Origin: Ruaniaceae bacterium KH17
Lineage (GTDB): Bacteria; Actinomycetota; Actinomycetes; Actinomycetales; Actinomycetaceae
Assembly (NCBI GenBank): GCA_900199505.1
Contig: FZQV01000005.1
Span: 1-64,000 of the forward strand
DNA length: 64,000 nt
Direction: 5' to 3'
Shown here one piece after another: positions 36,671-47,250 of the stretch. Position 1 is the stretch's first letter. Every line of letters starts with the position of its first letter. Position numbers and translations under genes: made by a program. A model generated the notes under the pieces. The model was not told the origin of the DNA, did no database searches, and worked only from the letters and a program-made list of their open reading frames with translations.

Positions 36671-38179
36671 ATGGCCGCATTTGTTGACCGTGTCGTGGTG
36701 CATGCCACCGCGGGCAAGGGCGGGAACGGCTGCGCCTCCATTCGCCGCGAGAAGTTCAAGCCTCTCGCAGGGCCCGACGGCGCCAACGGCGGCAAGGGCG
36801 GATCGATCATTATCGAGGCGGATACCCAGGCGACGACTCTGCTCGAGTTCCACCGCCGTCCCCACCTCTCCGCGGAGAACGGCACGGCCGGCGCGGGCGA
36901 CATGCGCCAGGGGAAGAACGGTGAGGACCTAATCGTCCCGGTGCCGCCTGGCACCGTGGTGCTGGCCGAAGACGGCGATGTCTTGGCCGATCTGATCGTT
37001 CCGGGCTCCCGCTTCGTGGCGGCGCAGGGCGGCATGGGTGGCCTCGGAAACGCCGCGCTCTCTTCGCCCAAGCGCAAGGCCCCGGGTTTTGCGCTCCTCG
37101 GGGAGCCCGGCGACGAGCTGAGCCTCGTGCTCGAGCTGAAGTCCGTGGCAGATGTGGCGCTCGTGGGTTTCCCTTCCGCCGGCAAGTCTTCGCTGATTGC
37201 TGCGATCTCCGCGGCCCGCCCGAAGATCGCGGATTACCCTTTCACGACCCTCGTGCCGAACCTTGGCGTGGTCGAGGCAGGTGACACGCGCTTCACCGTG
37301 GCCGATGTTCCCGGGCTCATCCCCGGCGCCTCCGAAGGCAAGGGCCTCGGGCTCGAGTTCCTGCGCCATATCGAGCGCTGCGCCGTCGTAGTGCACGTAC
37401 TCGACTGCGCCACTCTCGATCCCGGCCGGGATCCCGTGAGCGATCTCGAGGCGATCGAATCCGAGCTTGCGGCGTACTCCGAGGGCATCGGGGGAGTGCC
37501 GCTCACCGAGCGGCCCAGCATCGTGGCGCTTGCCAAGATTGACATCCCCGAAGGCCGCGAACTGGCCGAACTCGTCACGCCGATCCTGCAGGAGCGTGGG
37601 CACGAGGTGCTGGCGCTTTCCGCCGTCAGCCACGAGGGACTGCGCCCGTTCAGCTATCGGCTCGCCGAACTGGTGCGCGAGGTGCGCGCCACCGAGGTTG
37701 TGGACGAGACGCCGCGCGTGATCATCCGGCCCACCCCCGTGGACGATGCCGGCTTCACGATCACGCCGCGTAAGGGGCCGGACGGCGCGTTCTTCCAGGT
37801 CCGCGGCACCAAGCCTGAGCGTTGGGTTAACCAGACCGACTTCACCAACGAGGAAGCCATCGGGTATCTCGCAGACCGTCTGAATGCGATTGGCATCGAG
37901 GACGAGCTGTTCAAGCTCGGTGCCCACCCCGGAGACACCGTGGTGATCGGCCCCGAGGAAGGCGGCGTCGTCTTCGATTGGGAGCCCACCATGATGACCG
38001 GCGCCGAACTGCTCGGCCCGCGCGGCTCGGACGCCCGCTTCGAGGGCAACGAACGCCGGACCACGGGCGAGCGTCGCCGCGAGTATCGTGAGCGCATGGA
38101 CGCGAAGGCCGAGGCGCGCTCGGAGTTGTGGTCCGAACGCGAGTCCGGCCACTGGACCGATCCGGGGGAGGATGAGTGA
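36671..38179 (+). CDS. obgE: GTPase Obg/CgtA
   Basis: The 502-residue GTPase has a glycine-rich Obg fold (1-160; [14 protein letters not shown]), G1 GFPSAGKSS near 167-175, G3 DVPGLIPGA, and a C-terminal OCT domain (about 345-425) followed by an acidic and Arg-rich tail. It acts in 50S assembly and stringent and stress control. TTCAGGAGGCTCGC gives a good ribosome binding site. The stop overlaps the proB start. Confidence 0.96.
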   Translation: MAAFVDRVVVHATAGKGGNGCASIRREKFKPLAGPDGANGGKGGSIIIEADTQATTLLEFHRRPHLSAENGTAGAGDMRQGKNGEDLIVPVPPGTVVLAEDGDVLADLIVPGSRFVAAQGGMGGLGNAALSSPKRKAPGFALLGEPGDELSLVLELKSVADVALVGFPSAGKSSLIAAISAARPKIADYPFTTLVPNLGVVEAGDTRFTVADVPGLIPGASEGKGLGLEFLRHIERCAVVVHVLDCATLDPGRDPVSDLEAIESELAAYSEGIGGVPLTERPSIVALAKIDIPEGRELAELVTPILQERGHEVLALSAVSHEGLRPFSYRLAELVREVRATEVVDETPRVIIRPTPVDDAGFTITPRKGPDGAFFQVRGTKPERWVNQTDFTNEEAIGYLADRLNAIGIEDELFKLGAHPGDTVVIGPEEGGVVFDWEPTMMTGAELLGPRGSDARFEGNERRTTGERRREYRERMDAKAEARSELWSERESGHWTDPGEDE

Positions 38180-39303
38180 CACCCATCCAGGACCGTTCCG
38201 CGATGCCCGAGGCGCATCGCTTAGTGGTCAAGATTGGTTCCTCATCCCTCACCCTTCCCGACGGCGGTCTCGACTTTGAGCAGATCGGCCTCCTTGTCGA
38301 TGCGGTCGCCCGGCGCGTCCTGAAGGGTCACCGCGTGGTGATCGTCAGCTCGGGTTCGATCGCTGCCGGTGTTCATCCACTCCACCTGGCCACCCGCCCG
38401 CGTGACCTGGCCACGCAACAGGCCGCGGCCGCCGTCGGCCAGGGGAAACTGATCGCCGCCTATGCGGACGCCTTTGCCGCCCACGGGCTCACCTCGGCGC
38501 AGGTGTTGTTGACCGCCGAGGACCTGATTCGGCCGCAGCATTACGCAAACGCGCACCGCGCGCTCACCAAGTTGCTGGATCTCGGGATCGTACCAATCGT
38601 CAACGAGAACGATGCGGTTGCGACCCACGAGATCCGGTTTGGCGATAACGATCGCCTCGCCGCGCTCACGGCGAACCTCGTGAGTGCCGATGCGCTCGTG
38701 CTGCTTTCTGACGTGGACGGGCTCTATACCGCACGGCCTTCGACGCCCGGCGCGCAGCGAGTGCCGCTCGTGACGGATCTCGAACAACTGAAGGGCTACG
38801 CGATCTCCGGTCGCGGCAGTGGCGTCGGCACCGGTGGCATGGTCACCAAGGTGGACGCGGCGATGATCGCCACCCACTCGGGGATTCCAACCCTGCTCAC
38901 CTCGGCGGAGAACGTCGAGGCCGCACTGAAAGGCCGCGAAGTTGGCACCTGGTTCACGGTGGCCGATTACCGGCGTTCCTCGCGGCGACTCTGGCTGGCA
39001 TGGGCCGCCGAGGCGCGTGGTCACGTGGTTCTCGACGACGGAGCGGTCCAGGCCGTGATCGCCGGGAAGAAATCGCTGCTGGCGGCAGGAATCACCGCTG
39101 TGGCGGGCGATTTCGAAGCGGGTGACCCAATCGATCTCGCCTCGACCGCCGGTCAGATCGTGGCGCGCGGACTTACTGGTTACGACGCTGAATCCGTGGC
39201 GCGCATGCGCGGGAGGTCCTCGGCGCAGCTGCGCGTGGAGCTTGGCGAGGACTTCACCCGCCCCGTTGTCCACAGAGACGACTTGGCCCCCGTTACTCAC
39301 TAG
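38176..39303 (+). CDS. proB: Glutamate 5-kinase
   Basis: ProB phosphorylates glutamate, the first step of proline synthesis. The 375-residue product has an amino-acid-kinase domain ([37 protein letters not shown]) and a C-terminal PUA domain (about 285-365). The GTG at 38176 overlaps obgE; ATG at 38203 is an alternative. proA follows after 21 bases. Confidence 0.95.
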   Translation: MTPIQDRSAMPEAHRLVVKIGSSSLTLPDGGLDFEQIGLLVDAVARRVLKGHRVVIVSSGSIAAGVHPLHLATRPRDLATQQAAAAVGQGKLIAAYADAFAAHGLTSAQVLLTAEDLIRPQHYANAHRALTKLLDLGIVPIVNENDAVATHEIRFGDNDRLAALTANLVSADALVLLSDVDGLYTARPSTPGAQRVPLVTDLEQLKGYAISGRGSGVGTGGMVTKVDAAMIATHSGIPTLLTSAENVEAALKGREVGTWFTVADYRRSSRRLWLAWAAEARGHVVLDDGAVQAVIAGKKSLLAAGITAVAGDFEAGDPIDLASTAGQIVARGLTGYDAESVARMRGRSSAQLRVELGEDFTRPVVHRDDLAPVTH

Positions 39304-39324
39304 CGCGCGGGTAGTGTGTACCGC

Positions 39325-40620
39325 ATGACTTCTTCCAGCCCCGTCCTGGCGATCGCTGCTGCCGCGAAGAGTGCCTCCTCGGCGCTTCGCACCACCACCA
39401 CGACCGAGCGAAACGAGCTCCTGTACGGGATCGCCGAGGCACTCGTTGCCAACGCCGAGTCGATCGTTGCCGCCAACGCGAACGATGTCACCGCCGGCGA
39501 AGCCAACGGCATGACGCCGGGCCTCCTGGACCGGCTGACGCTTACTCCGGATCGTTTGGAGGCGATCGCGGACGCCGTGCGCGAGGTGGCCGCGTTGCCC
39601 GATCCGCTCGGTCAGGTAGTACGCGGCTCAACACTCCCGAATGGCCTGCTTCTGCGCCAGGTGCGGGTGCCCATGGGAGTGGTCGGGATGATCTATGAGG
39701 CGCGCCCCAACGTGACCGTGGACGCCGCCGTACTCGCGCTGAAGTCTGGCAACGCCGTGGTTCTGCGCGGTGGCAGCGCCGCTGCTCACTCGAACACCGA
39801 GATCGTACGCGTGATTGGCGGCGCGCTCGCCGCCGCTGGCCTTCCCACCGAGCTCGTCCAGTCGATTGACGAGTATGGTCGGGAGGGCGCCGTCGAGCTG
39901 ATGCACGCCCGCGGCCTCGTGGACGTGCTCGTGCCGCGCGGTGGCGCGGACCTCATCCAGACGGTCGTGCGCGAGTCCTCCGTGCCCGTGATTGAGACGG
40001 GCGTGGGCAACTGCCACGTGTTCGTGGACGCCTCCGCCGATCCGCAGATGGCGCGGGACATCATCATGAACTCGAAGACCCACCGAGTGGGTGTGTGCAA
40101 TGCAACTGAGACGCTTCTCGTTCACGCCGACGCCGCCCACCTCCTTCCCGATCTGGCCGCGGCTCTCGCCGGGGCTGGGGTGACCCTGCACGCAAGCGAG
40201 GCCGCGCGTGAGGCGATCGGCGCCGCGGCACCCACCGTGCCTGCGACCGACGAGGATTGGGACACCGAGTTTCTCTCCCTCGACATCGCCGTCGGGATCG
40301 TGGACGATCTCGACGCAGCGATTGCGCACATCAACCAGCACGGTTCGGGGCACACCGACGCGATCGTCACCTCGGATGTGACCGCGGCGCAGCGCTTCCA
40401 GGCTCACGTTGACTCCGCGGCAGTGGTGGTGAATGCCTCGACGCGCTTCACCGACGGCGGCCTGTTCGGCCTCGGCGCCGAGATTGGGATTTCGACCCAG
40501 AAACTGCACGCGCGTGGCCCCATGGGGCTCGCGGACATCACCACAACCACCTGGCACGTGACCGGGACCGGGCAGGTGCGTGACGGCTACACTGGCCCCA
40601 GCTCGTGCGAAACCGTTTAG
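39325..40620 (+). CDS. proA: Gamma-glutamyl phosphate reductase
   Basis: The 431-residue aldehyde-dehydrogenase-family enzyme reduces glutamyl phosphate to the semialdehyde. The catalytic cysteine lies in TGVGNCHVFVDASAD, and VPMGVVGMIYEARPNVTVDAA is typical. A GTG three codons upstream (39316) is also open; ATG at 39325 is preferred. It follows proB as usual. Confidence 0.95.
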   Translation: MTSSSPVLAIAAAAKSASSALRTTTTTERNELLYGIAEALVANAESIVAANANDVTAGEANGMTPGLLDRLTLTPDRLEAIADAVREVAALPDPLGQVVRGSTLPNGLLLRQVRVPMGVVGMIYEARPNVTVDAAVLALKSGNAVVLRGGSAAAHSNTEIVRVIGGALAAAGLPTELVQSIDEYGREGAVELMHARGLVDVLVPRGGADLIQTVVRESSVPVIETGVGNCHVFVDASADPQMARDIIMNSKTHRVGVCNATETLLVHADAAHLLPDLAAALAGAGVTLHASEAAREAIGAAAPTVPATDEDWDTEFLSLDIAVGIVDDLDAAIAHINQHGSGHTDAIVTSDVTAAQRFQAHVDSAAVVVNASTRFTDGGLFGLGAEIGISTQKLHARGPMGLADITTTTWHVTGTGQVRDGYTGPSSCETV

Positions 40621-40650
40621 CCAGTAGACTGGGAGCCTAAAGGAGGACAC

Positions 40651-40800
40651 ATGAAGGTCATACTTCCCCTCGCGAGCAGTCACGAGGTTGTTAACCAGTT
40701 GCCGGTAGCGCCCATTTGGTACGGGATAATTACTTTCGCGGTGCTTGTGTTCCTGCTGTTGGCCACGTACGCATTCAGGTCGGTGGGCACAAGGCACTGA
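40651..40800 (+). CDS. Small single-pass membrane protein (49 residues)
   Basis: A perfect ribosome binding site (AAAGGAGGACAC) precedes an ATG that opens a 49-codon frame reading [17 protein letters not shown], then a hydrophobic stretch ([20 protein letters not shown]) and RSVGTRH. The protein should cross the membrane once. Short membrane proteins are found between proA and nadD in other actinobacteria; function is unknown. The stop overlaps the nadD start (TGATG). Confidence 0.75.
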   Translation: MKVILPLASSHEVVNQLPVAPIWYGIITFAVLVFLLLATYAFRSVGTRH

Positions 40801-41426
40801 TGGCCTCTCATCGCAGACGCGTCGGGGTAATGGGCGGAACCTTCGACCCCATCCACCACGGTCACCTCGTTGCGGCCAGTGAAGTGCAGCACGCATTCGA
40901 GCTCGACGAGGTTGTCTTCGTTCCGACTGGAACACAGCCGTTCAAGCTCGATCGGCACGTGACAGAGGCGGAGCATCGCTACTTGATGACGGTGATCGCC
41001 ACGGCCTCGAATCCGCGTTTTACGGTCTCTCGCGTGGAGATCGATCGCCCGGGGATGACCTACACGATCGACACTCTGCGCGAGCTTCGCGAGGACATGC
41101 CGGACGCGGACCTGTTCTTCATCACCGGTGCCGATGCGCTGGCGCAGATCATCGATTGGAAGGACTCGGATCAGTTGGCCACACTTGCGCACTTCGTGGG
41201 TGTGACGCGGCCGGGGCACGAGCTCGAGAGTTCCCCGCTACCGTGGGTCTCCCATGTGGAGGTCCCCGCGATGGCGATATCCTCCACCGATTGCCGACGG
41301 CGAGTGGTGGACCGCGAGCCGGTCTGGTATCTCGTGCCCGACGGCGTGGTGCAGTACATCGGCAAGCATCGCTTGTATCAGCCCGTCGTTGACGACGCAG
41401 ACACTCTTCAGGGGGTCTCAACGTGA
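40800..41426 (+). CDS. nadD: Nicotinate-nucleotide adenylyltransferase
   Basis: The 208-residue nucleotidyltransferase makes nicotinate adenine dinucleotide in NAD synthesis. [18 protein letters not shown] carries the GxHxGH site, and [11 protein letters not shown] is the ISSTxIR-type motif. The ATG overlaps the preceding small gene. Confidence 0.95.
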   Translation: MASHRRRVGVMGGTFDPIHHGHLVAASEVQHAFELDEVVFVPTGTQPFKLDRHVTEAEHRYLMTVIATASNPRFTVSRVEIDRPGMTYTIDTLRELREDMPDADLFFITGADALAQIIDWKDSDQLATLAHFVGVTRPGHELESSPLPWVSHVEVPAMAISSTDCRRRVVDREPVWYLVPDGVVQYIGKHRLYQPVVDDADTLQGVST

Positions 41427-42391
41427 CAGTGAGCCGTCGCGAGTTGCGGCTGCGCGCGCAGGAGGAGGCGGCGCGACTCGCCGCCGAAGAGGCCGGGGCG
41501 GAAACCTCGGTGACACCCGTTCCCCCTGCCGAGCCGCCGCTTACCCGCCGCCAACTGCGCGAAATGAGGATGCTACAGGAGACGGGTGACGTCCCTGTCG
41601 TCACCGATTCCGGACTCCCTGGTGCCCAGCCCGCTACTGCGGAGCCAGTTGGTATGGAGCCCGCTACCGTCGAGGAACCCGCGCCGGAACCCGTCTCCGA
41701 ATCGATCACGCCTCCCGTCGTCGAGCCCATTGAGCGCCCGATCCGTCGGCGCCGGCCCGTGTTGCCCCCTCAGCAGACTGGAAACACGCCCGTGATCGAT
41801 CCCGAGACGGGCACGATTGGCGCGATCACGATCAACATTCCGGCCGTGCCCGAGCCGGAGCCCGCGCCCGAGCCGGTGCCAGAGCCGGTGCCCGAGCCTG
41901 AGCTTGAGCCCGAGGCCGAAGTGGCACCACCACCGCCACCCGCAGAACCTGACGTCATTGCACCGGACCCGGCACTCGTGGAGGAGCCTGCTCTGGACGT
42001 TGCCGAACCGGGTGATGTTGCCGAGCCGGCCGTTCCGGTGTCCGCCATCAACCTTCCTCAGGCGGAGCTCTCGAAGCGCTCCGACCTGACCTTTGACGAG
42101 ATCCTCTCCGATGAAGCGGTGCCGGAGGCTGCGCCCACGCGCACATCGATCTTCGGCAGGACGCTCGAGTCCGAGCCGGAGTCTGAGGAGGAGCCGGAAA
42201 GTTCGATGACGGTCGAGCAGGCTGCGATCCATACCAAGGAAAGCGCATTGGTGACGGCGTTGCGGTACCTCGTGCTCGTGATAGCGATGTTCGTGATTGG
42301 CGGCCTGATCTGGCTGATGGTCGATCAGGCGAGTGATTCGGCATCGGCACTCGTCGATGCGGTGACGGTACTGGGGAGGGCACGGACATGA
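41423..42391 (+). CDS. Pro/Glu-rich membrane protein
   Basis: The 322-residue protein has a charged helical N-terminus ([34 protein letters not shown]), a long Pro/Glu repeat region (about 150-215, with repeated PEPVPEP units), an acidic stretch, and one C-terminal membrane segment (about 280-302). The cytosolic part is likely disordered. Such proteins occur between nadD and rsfS in actinobacteria; function is unknown. It is coupled to nadD and rsfS by short overlaps. Confidence 0.65.
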   Translation: MTVSRRELRLRAQEEAARLAAEEAGAETSVTPVPPAEPPLTRRQLREMRMLQETGDVPVVTDSGLPGAQPATAEPVGMEPATVEEPAPEPVSESITPPVVEPIERPIRRRRPVLPPQQTGNTPVIDPETGTIGAITINIPAVPEPEPAPEPVPEPVPEPELEPEAEVAPPPPPAEPDVIAPDPALVEEPALDVAEPGDVAEPAVPVSAINLPQAELSKRSDLTFDEILSDEAVPEAAPTRTSIFGRTLESEPESEEEPESSMTVEQAAIHTKESALVTALRYLVLVIAMFVIGGLIWLMVDQASDSASALVDAVTVLGRART

Positions 42392-42762
42392 CCACAACTG
42401 AGCGGGCAAAGGAACTCGCGGTGGTGGCAGCGACTGCCGCATCCGAGAAGAAGGCCGAGGGTCTCATCGCTCTCGATGTGTCCGAGCAGTTGGTCCTGAC
42501 CGACGTCTTCTTGGTGGCAACGGGCCAGAATGAACGCCACGTCTCGTCGATCGTGGACGCCGTCGAAGAAGCACTGCACGGTGAAGGCGTGAAGGCCGTG
42601 CGCCGTGAGGGGATGACCCAGGCGCGCTGGGTGCTCCTCGATTTCGGCGACATCGTGGTCCACGTGCAGCATGAAGAGGACCGCGAGTTTTACGCCCTCG
42701 AGCGGCTCTGGCGTGATTGCCCCGTCGTTGAACTCCCGGAGTTCGACGAGCCCGCTGAATGA
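42388..42762 (+). CDS. rsfS: Ribosomal silencing factor RsfS
   Basis: The 124-residue protein binds L14 and blocks subunit joining in stationary phase. DVSEQLVLTDVFLVATGQNERHV and RWVLLDFGDIVVHVQHEEDREFYALERLW are diagnostic. Position after nadD is normal. Confidence 0.95.
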   Translation: MTTTERAKELAVVAATAASEKKAEGLIALDVSEQLVLTDVFLVATGQNERHVSSIVDAVEEALHGEGVKAVRREGMTQARWVLLDFGDIVVHVQHEEDREFYALERLWRDCPVVELPEFDEPAE

Positions 42763-43418
42763 CCCGCGTGTGGTTCTGGCGGCACGGCCAGACAGACTAC
42801 AACGTGGGATTGCGAGTGCAGGGCCAGATCGACATTCCACTGAACGAGGTGGGAATCGAACAAGCACGGTCCGGTGCCGTGCAACTCAATGCCGCCATCG
42901 GAGCGGTCCCGTTGCAGATCGTGAGTTCACCCTTGGTTCGGGCAGCGGAAACGGCTCGGGCAGTCGCGCGATTGCGGAATGTGCAGCCGATCTTCGATCC
43001 TCGGTTCATGGAACGCGCCTTCGGTGAGTTTGAGGGTCTCACCCGTGAGGAGATCGTCGCGGGGTGGCCGGAAGAGTTCGCGGTGTGGGCCTCGGGTCGC
43101 GATCCCGAGGGCGTCGAGATGGAGCCGCGTCCGGAGGTCGCCGAGCGGATGGTTGCTGCAGTGGCGGACCATACGGCAGCCCTGCCGGTTGGCACGGATC
43201 TGCTCGTCGTGAGTCACGGCGCGGCCATCACGCAGGCCCTTACGAAGCTTCTGCGCTTTCCTCACGGCGAGATTGAGCCTGTCCGCGGCATCGACAATTG
43301 TCACTGGTCGTTGGTCGAGTGTTCGCCCGCGGGTACCGGCGCCACCGGAATCGGCCGCGGTCCGACTCACTGGCGCCTGCGCGCCCACAACGTGGGGATG
43401 TACAGAGCCGGGACCTAA
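42759..43418 (+). CDS. Histidine phosphatase family protein
   Basis: The 219-residue phosphoglycerate-mutase-like protein has the phospho-histidine motif FWRHGQTDYN at residues 5-14 and the second catalytic histidine in VVSHGAAITQAL. In mycobacteria the gene after rsfS encodes a glucosyl-3-phosphoglycerate phosphatase (GpgP); the same substrate is possible but not shown. It overlaps rsfS by four bases. Confidence 0.88.
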   Translation: MTRVWFWRHGQTDYNVGLRVQGQIDIPLNEVGIEQARSGAVQLNAAIGAVPLQIVSSPLVRAAETARAVARLRNVQPIFDPRFMERAFGEFEGLTREEIVAGWPEEFAVWASGRDPEGVEMEPRPEVAERMVAAVADHTAALPVGTDLLVVSHGAAITQALTKLLRFPHGEIEPVRGIDNCHWSLVECSPAGTGATGIGRGPTHWRLRAHNVGMYRAGT

Positions 43419-43437
43419 TACCCGACTTTATCGTTTA

Positions 43438-43467
43438 TTGGACTAGATCAAGCATTGTCGCTATTGT
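43438..43467 (+). promoter_or_regulatory. furA promoter, probably leaderless
   Basis: TTGGAC (43438-43443) and TATTGT (43462-43467) are 18 bases apart. The ATG at 43474 begins six bases after the -10 element, so the transcript likely starts at or next to the start codon; no ribosome binding site is seen. A leaderless furA message is known in mycobacteria. Confidence 0.6.
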
Positions 43468-43473
43468 GGTCAT

Positions 43474-43944
43474 ATGACCTCGGTGCAGTTTGATGAACGC
43501 CTCCGCGCTGCCGGACTGCGTGTTACTGCGCCGCGGCTGACGGCGCTCGCCGTGATCGGCGAGCAGCAGCATATCGATGTCGAGACGCTCGCCAGCGCCG
43601 TCCGTGAGCGGCTCGGCACCGTCTCCAAACAGGCCGTCTACGACGTCGTCCATGTGCTGACGGACGCGGGTTTGGTTCGGCGCGTCTCACCGGATGGCCG
43701 AGGTGCTCGCTATGAGCTTGAGCGGTGGGACAACCATCACCACCTGCTGTGCAGTCAGTGTGGCGAACTCATCGATGTCCCCTGCGCGGTGGACCACGTC
43801 CCCTGCCTCATGCCACCGGATAGTACGGGACTCACGATCGACACGGCCGAGGTTATCTACCACGGGTTGTGCCCCGATTGCACGCTGGCGGCGCGCGATC
43901 GGAACGAGATTTCAGATTCAGAATCAACCAAGGAGTTGCGATGA
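43474..43944 (+). CDS. furA: Fur-family regulator (FurA type)
   Basis: The 156-residue protein has a winged helix (about 8-80) and the Fur metal domain: [16 protein letters not shown] with the first CxxC and [10 protein letters not shown] with the second. The gene is coupled to katA by ATGA, the arrangement of FurA-KatG and PerR-KatA pairs, so peroxide-responsive repression of itself and katA is inferred. Metal specificity cannot be told. Confidence 0.88.
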   Translation: MTSVQFDERLRAAGLRVTAPRLTALAVIGEQQHIDVETLASAVRERLGTVSKQAVYDVVHVLTDAGLVRRVSPDGRGARYELERWDNHHHLLCSQCGELIDVPCAVDHVPCLMPPDSTGLTIDTAEVIYHGLCPDCTLAARDRNEISDSESTKELR

Positions 43945-45401
43945 CAACGCACGATTCCACTATTCCTTCCACCACCGAATCCGGGGCGCCGCGCGAGTCG
44001 GATGCCCACTCGCTGAGTGTTGGCCCGAACGGCCCGCTCCTGCTCCATGACGTTGCCTTGGTGCAGAAGCTTGCCCGGTTCGACCGCGAGCGCGTGCCGG
44101 AGCGTAGCCCCCACGCGAAGGGTTCCGGTGCCTTCGGTGAGTTCGTGGTGACGCATGACGTCTCGGCCTTCACGAAGGCCGACTTCCTGCAGCCCGGCAC
44201 GACCACCCGGTCGCTCCTGCGCTTCTCGACCGTTGCAGGCGAACTCGGTTCGCCGGACACCTGGCGCGACGTGCGTGGTTTCGCCGTTCGCTTCTACACG
44301 CAAGAGGGCAACTTCGACATGGTCGGCAACAACACGCCCGTGTTCTTCCTGCGCGACCCCATGAAGTTCCCGGACTTCATCCACTCCCAGAAGCGCCTGC
44401 CGGATTCGGGCCTGCGCTCGAACAACATGCAGTGGGACTTCTGGACGCTCTCCCCGGAGACCGCGCACCAGGTGACCTACCTGATGGGTGACCGTGGCCT
44501 GCCGAAGACGTGGCGCCACATGAACGGCTACTCCTCGCACACCTACATGTGGGTGAACGAGGCGGGGGAGCGGTTCTGGGTGAAGTACCACTTCCACACG
44601 AACCAGGGCGTCGAGAACATCACGAACGATGAGGCCGCCAAGCTCGCCGGCGAGGATGCGGACGCACACCGCCGCGATCTCTTCGACGCGATCGGCCGTG
44701 GGGACTTCCCGAGCTGGACACTCTCCGTGCAGCTCATGCCGTACGCCGAGGCGAAGGACTACCGCTTTAACCCCTTCGACCTCACCAAGACCTGGTCGAA
44801 GAAGGACTACCCCCTGCATGAGGTTGGCCAGCTGACGTTGAACGAGAACCCCACCAACCACTACGCCGAGATCGAGCAGGCCGCGTTTAGCCCCTCGAAC
44901 ACGGTTCCGGGCACGGGTGTCTCGCCGGACAAGATGCTGCTCGCCCGCGTGTTCTCCTACCCGGACGCGCAGCGCAACCGCGTAGGTACCAACTACAACC
45001 AGCTCCCCGTGAACGCGCCGGTGGTGCCGACCAACTCCTACGACAAGGAGGGCTCGATGGAGTTCCACCACAGCGGTGCGGCTCCCGTTTACGCCCCCAA
45101 CTCGTACGGTCGCGCCTACCAGGATGAGCAGGGCCCGGTTGATAACGGCTGGGAGTCCGACGGCGAAATGGTCCGTTCGGCCTACACCCTCCACTCCAAG
45201 GATGATGACTTCGGCCAGGCGCACACGCTGATTCGCGAGGTCTACTCGCAGGAGCAGCGCGACGCGCTCGTGGAGACCGTCGTTGGCTCGCTGCTCGGTG
45301 GCGTCGAGGAGCCTGTGCTCTCGCGCGTATTCCAGTACTGGACGAACATCGACGCCGAGGTGGGCGCCGCGATCGAGGCGGGGTACAACGCCGCGAAGTG
45401 A
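43941..45401 (+). CDS. katA: Monofunctional heme catalase
   Basis: The 486-residue clade-3-type catalase breaks down hydrogen peroxide. The distal histidine is in [14 protein letters not shown], the asparagine in [14 protein letters not shown], and the heme-ligand tyrosine in [23 protein letters not shown]. The ATG overlaps the furA stop. It ends at a strong bidirectional terminator. Confidence 0.96.
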   Translation: MTTHDSTIPSTTESGAPRESDAHSLSVGPNGPLLLHDVALVQKLARFDRERVPERSPHAKGSGAFGEFVVTHDVSAFTKADFLQPGTTTRSLLRFSTVAGELGSPDTWRDVRGFAVRFYTQEGNFDMVGNNTPVFFLRDPMKFPDFIHSQKRLPDSGLRSNNMQWDFWTLSPETAHQVTYLMGDRGLPKTWRHMNGYSSHTYMWVNEAGERFWVKYHFHTNQGVENITNDEAAKLAGEDADAHRRDLFDAIGRGDFPSWTLSVQLMPYAEAKDYRFNPFDLTKTWSKKDYPLHEVGQLTLNENPTNHYAEIEQAAFSPSNTVPGTGVSPDKMLLARVFSYPDAQRNRVGTNYNQLPVNAPVVPTNSYDKEGSMEFHHSGAAPVYAPNSYGRAYQDEQGPVDNGWESDGEMVRSAYTLHSKDDDFGQAHTLIREVYSQEQRDALVETVVGSLLGGVEEPVLSRVFQYWTNIDAEVGAAIEAGYNAAK

Positions 45402-45409
45402 GTAGTCTC

Positions 45410-45443
45410 AGTGAGGGAGGGCCCGGTACGGCCCTCCCTCACT
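45410..45443. terminator. Bidirectional terminator between katA and the siderophore operon
   Basis: A perfect 14-bp stem (AGTGAGGGAGGGCC and its complement) has a six-base loop CGGTAC and lies between the two convergent stops. Confidence 0.85.
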
Positions 45444-45448
45444 ACTGT

Positions 45449-46204
45449 CTAGTAGTACACCGCGATCGGGCCTGTGGGACCCGCAAACACGTTCACGGGG
45501 GTGCCGAATACTCGCGTGAGTTTCTCCGCCTCCATGATTTCCGCCGGCGTCCCAAACTCCACCACGGCCCCATCCTGGACGGCGCAAATGTAGTCCGAGT
45601 AGTGCGCGGCGAAGTTCAGATCGTGGAGCACCACGACGATTGTGCGGCCAAGTTCTTCGGCGGCCCGGCGGAGGTGCTTCATCATCTGCACGGAGTGCTT
45701 CATGTCGAGGTTGTTAAGCGGTTCATCGAGGAGCACGTATTCGGTGTCCTGCGCTAGCACCATCGCCACATACGCACGTTGGCGCTGCCCACCAGACAGC
45801 TGATCGAGGTAACGGCCCTCCAGTTCGCGCATGTCGAGGAAGTCGATTGCCTTGCTGATCGCCTCTTCGTCCTCGACGGTGAGGCGCCCGTGAGAGTGGG
45901 GGTACCGGCCAAAACCCACGAGCTGACGCACGGTGAGCCGGGTGATGAAGCTGTTCTCTTGGCGCAGGATCGAGAGGATCTTCGCGAGGTCCTTCGAGCT
46001 GGTCTTGACGACGTCGTACCCCGCCACCTCGATCACACCCTCGTCGATTCCGAGGAGTCGGCCGATCATCGTCAGGAGCGTGGACTTTCCCGCGCCGTTC
46101 GGGCCAACCAGAGTGGTCACGCCTCCGGCGGGTATCGTCAGGCTGACGGGTCCGATCTGGACGTCGCTACTGTAGACCTTGCTGACTTCGCTGAGGGTAA
46201 TCAC
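45449..46204 (-). CDS. Siderophore ABC transporter ATPase
   Basis: The 251-residue ATPase has Walker A GPNGAGKST, signature LSGGQRQRAYVAM and Walker B YVLLDEPLNNLD. It resembles YclP/CeuD of catecholate-siderophore importers. It is the last gene of a four-gene operon and overlaps the upstream permease by four bases. Confidence 0.9.
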   Translation of the reverse strand: MITLSEVSKVYSSDVQIGPVSLTIPAGGVTTLVGPNGAGKSTLLTMIGRLLGIDEGVIEVAGYDVVKTSSKDLAKILSILRQENSFITRLTVRQLVGFGRYPHSHGRLTVEDEEAISKAIDFLDMRELEGRYLDQLSGGQRQRAYVAMVLAQDTEYVLLDEPLNNLDMKHSVQMMKHLRRAAEELGRTIVVVLHDLNFAAHYSDYICAVQDGAVVEFGTPAEIMEAEKLTRVFGTPVNVFAGPTGPIAVYY

Positions 46205-47250
46205 AGCCTGCCCTTTCTGAGGATGACGATGAGGAAGACGCTGCCACCGATGAGTTCGATGATGATCGAGACCATGCCGTAGGCGTAGAAGACGTGCCTC
46301 ATGATGAAGTAGGCGGCCGTGAGAACGCAGAAGCCAATCAAGATCGCCATCGGGAAGATCAACTTGTGATCGTAGGTGTCCGCGAACTGATAGGCGAGCG
46401 TTGCAACGAGGAAGCCGAAGAACGTCATCGGTCCCACGAGGGCCGTCGAGATCGCCATCAGGATAGAGACGAAGAAGAGGACGCGGATCACCTCGCGCTT
46501 GTGGTCCACGCCGAGATTTGTGGCGGTCTCCCGCCCGAGCGAGAGCACGTTAAGGCGCTGCGTGTTGAGCATGAGTGCGAGAGCGGCAATGATCATCAGC
46601 GGGATCGCGACGGGCAGGTACTCGACCTTGGCATTGCCGAGGTTTCCCATCATTCGCGCCGCAAGCACATCGAACTCGCTGGGCGTGAGTAGCCGCTGCA
46701 TGAACGTGGAGATCGAACCAAGCCCGCCGCCGATTACGATGCCCACGAGCAGCATGATCTGGAGGTTGCCGTATTTGCCGGACAGGAGCCAGCTGTACAG
46801 CGCAACGGAGAAGCCCACCATCAGCGCCACTTGGATTAGGAACTCCCACGTTCCTTGCAGTGCGAGCAGCCCGGCGAGGCCGAAGAAGTAGACGGTCGAG
46901 GTCTGGATCGCCCGATAGAGCGATTCGAAGCCCATGATGGAGGGTGTGACGATGCGGTTGTTCGCCGCGGTCTGGAAGCTCACCGTGGCCGTCGCCTGCG
47001 CAATCGCTACAACGAGCATGGTCACTACAAGACTGATGCGGCCCTTCGCGATGATCCAGAACCCGTCCGTGCCGAAGTCCATCGGGTTACCCCATGCGAG
47101 GAGTCCAAACCCAAAGCCGCACGAGATCACGATCAGGAGGAGCAACACGATGATGTAGCGGCGACGGGATGCGCGTGACCCGAAAGAGCCAGAGTGCCGC
47201 GAGTCCCGCGGCGTGCTCTCTACTGCATTCTCGAGGATCATCTCACCCAC
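46201..47250 (-). CDS. Siderophore ABC transporter permease (FecCD family)
   Basis: The 349-residue permease has about nine to ten hydrophobic segments after a short basic N-terminus. LSLGRETATNLGVDHKREV is the EAA-type coupling loop. It likely pairs with the adjacent permease, as YclO with YclN. It overlaps both neighbours. Confidence 0.9.
   Translation of the reverse strand: MGEMILENAVESTPRDSRHSGSFGSRASRRRYIIVLLLLIVISCGFGFGLLAWGNPMDFGTDGFWIIAKGRISLVVTMLVVAIAQATATVSFQTAANNRIVTPSIMGFESLYRAIQTSTVYFFGLAGLLALQGTWEFLIQVALMVGFSVALYSWLLSGKYGNLQIMLLVGIVIGGGLGSISTFMQRLLTPSEFDVLAARMMGNLGNAKVEYLPVAIPLMIIAALALMLNTQRLNVLSLGRETATNLGVDHKREVIRVLFFVSILMAISTALVGPMTFFGFLVATLAYQFADTYDHKLIFPMAILIGFCVLTAAYFIMRHVFYAYGMVSIIIELIGGSVFLIVILRKGRL

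Noticed and set aside
36929-38182. 417-codon minus-strand frame antisense to obgE
   Set aside because: Shadow of obgE; the GTPase motifs settle the strand.
41860-42060. Tandem PE-coding repeats as a CRISPR array or DNA repeat
   Set aside because: The repetition is in codons for Pro/Glu within one reading frame; units are short and irregular, with no spacers.
43857-45224. 455-codon minus-strand frame antisense to katA
   Set aside because: Val/Arg/His-rich shadow of katA; no RBS and no recognisable domain.
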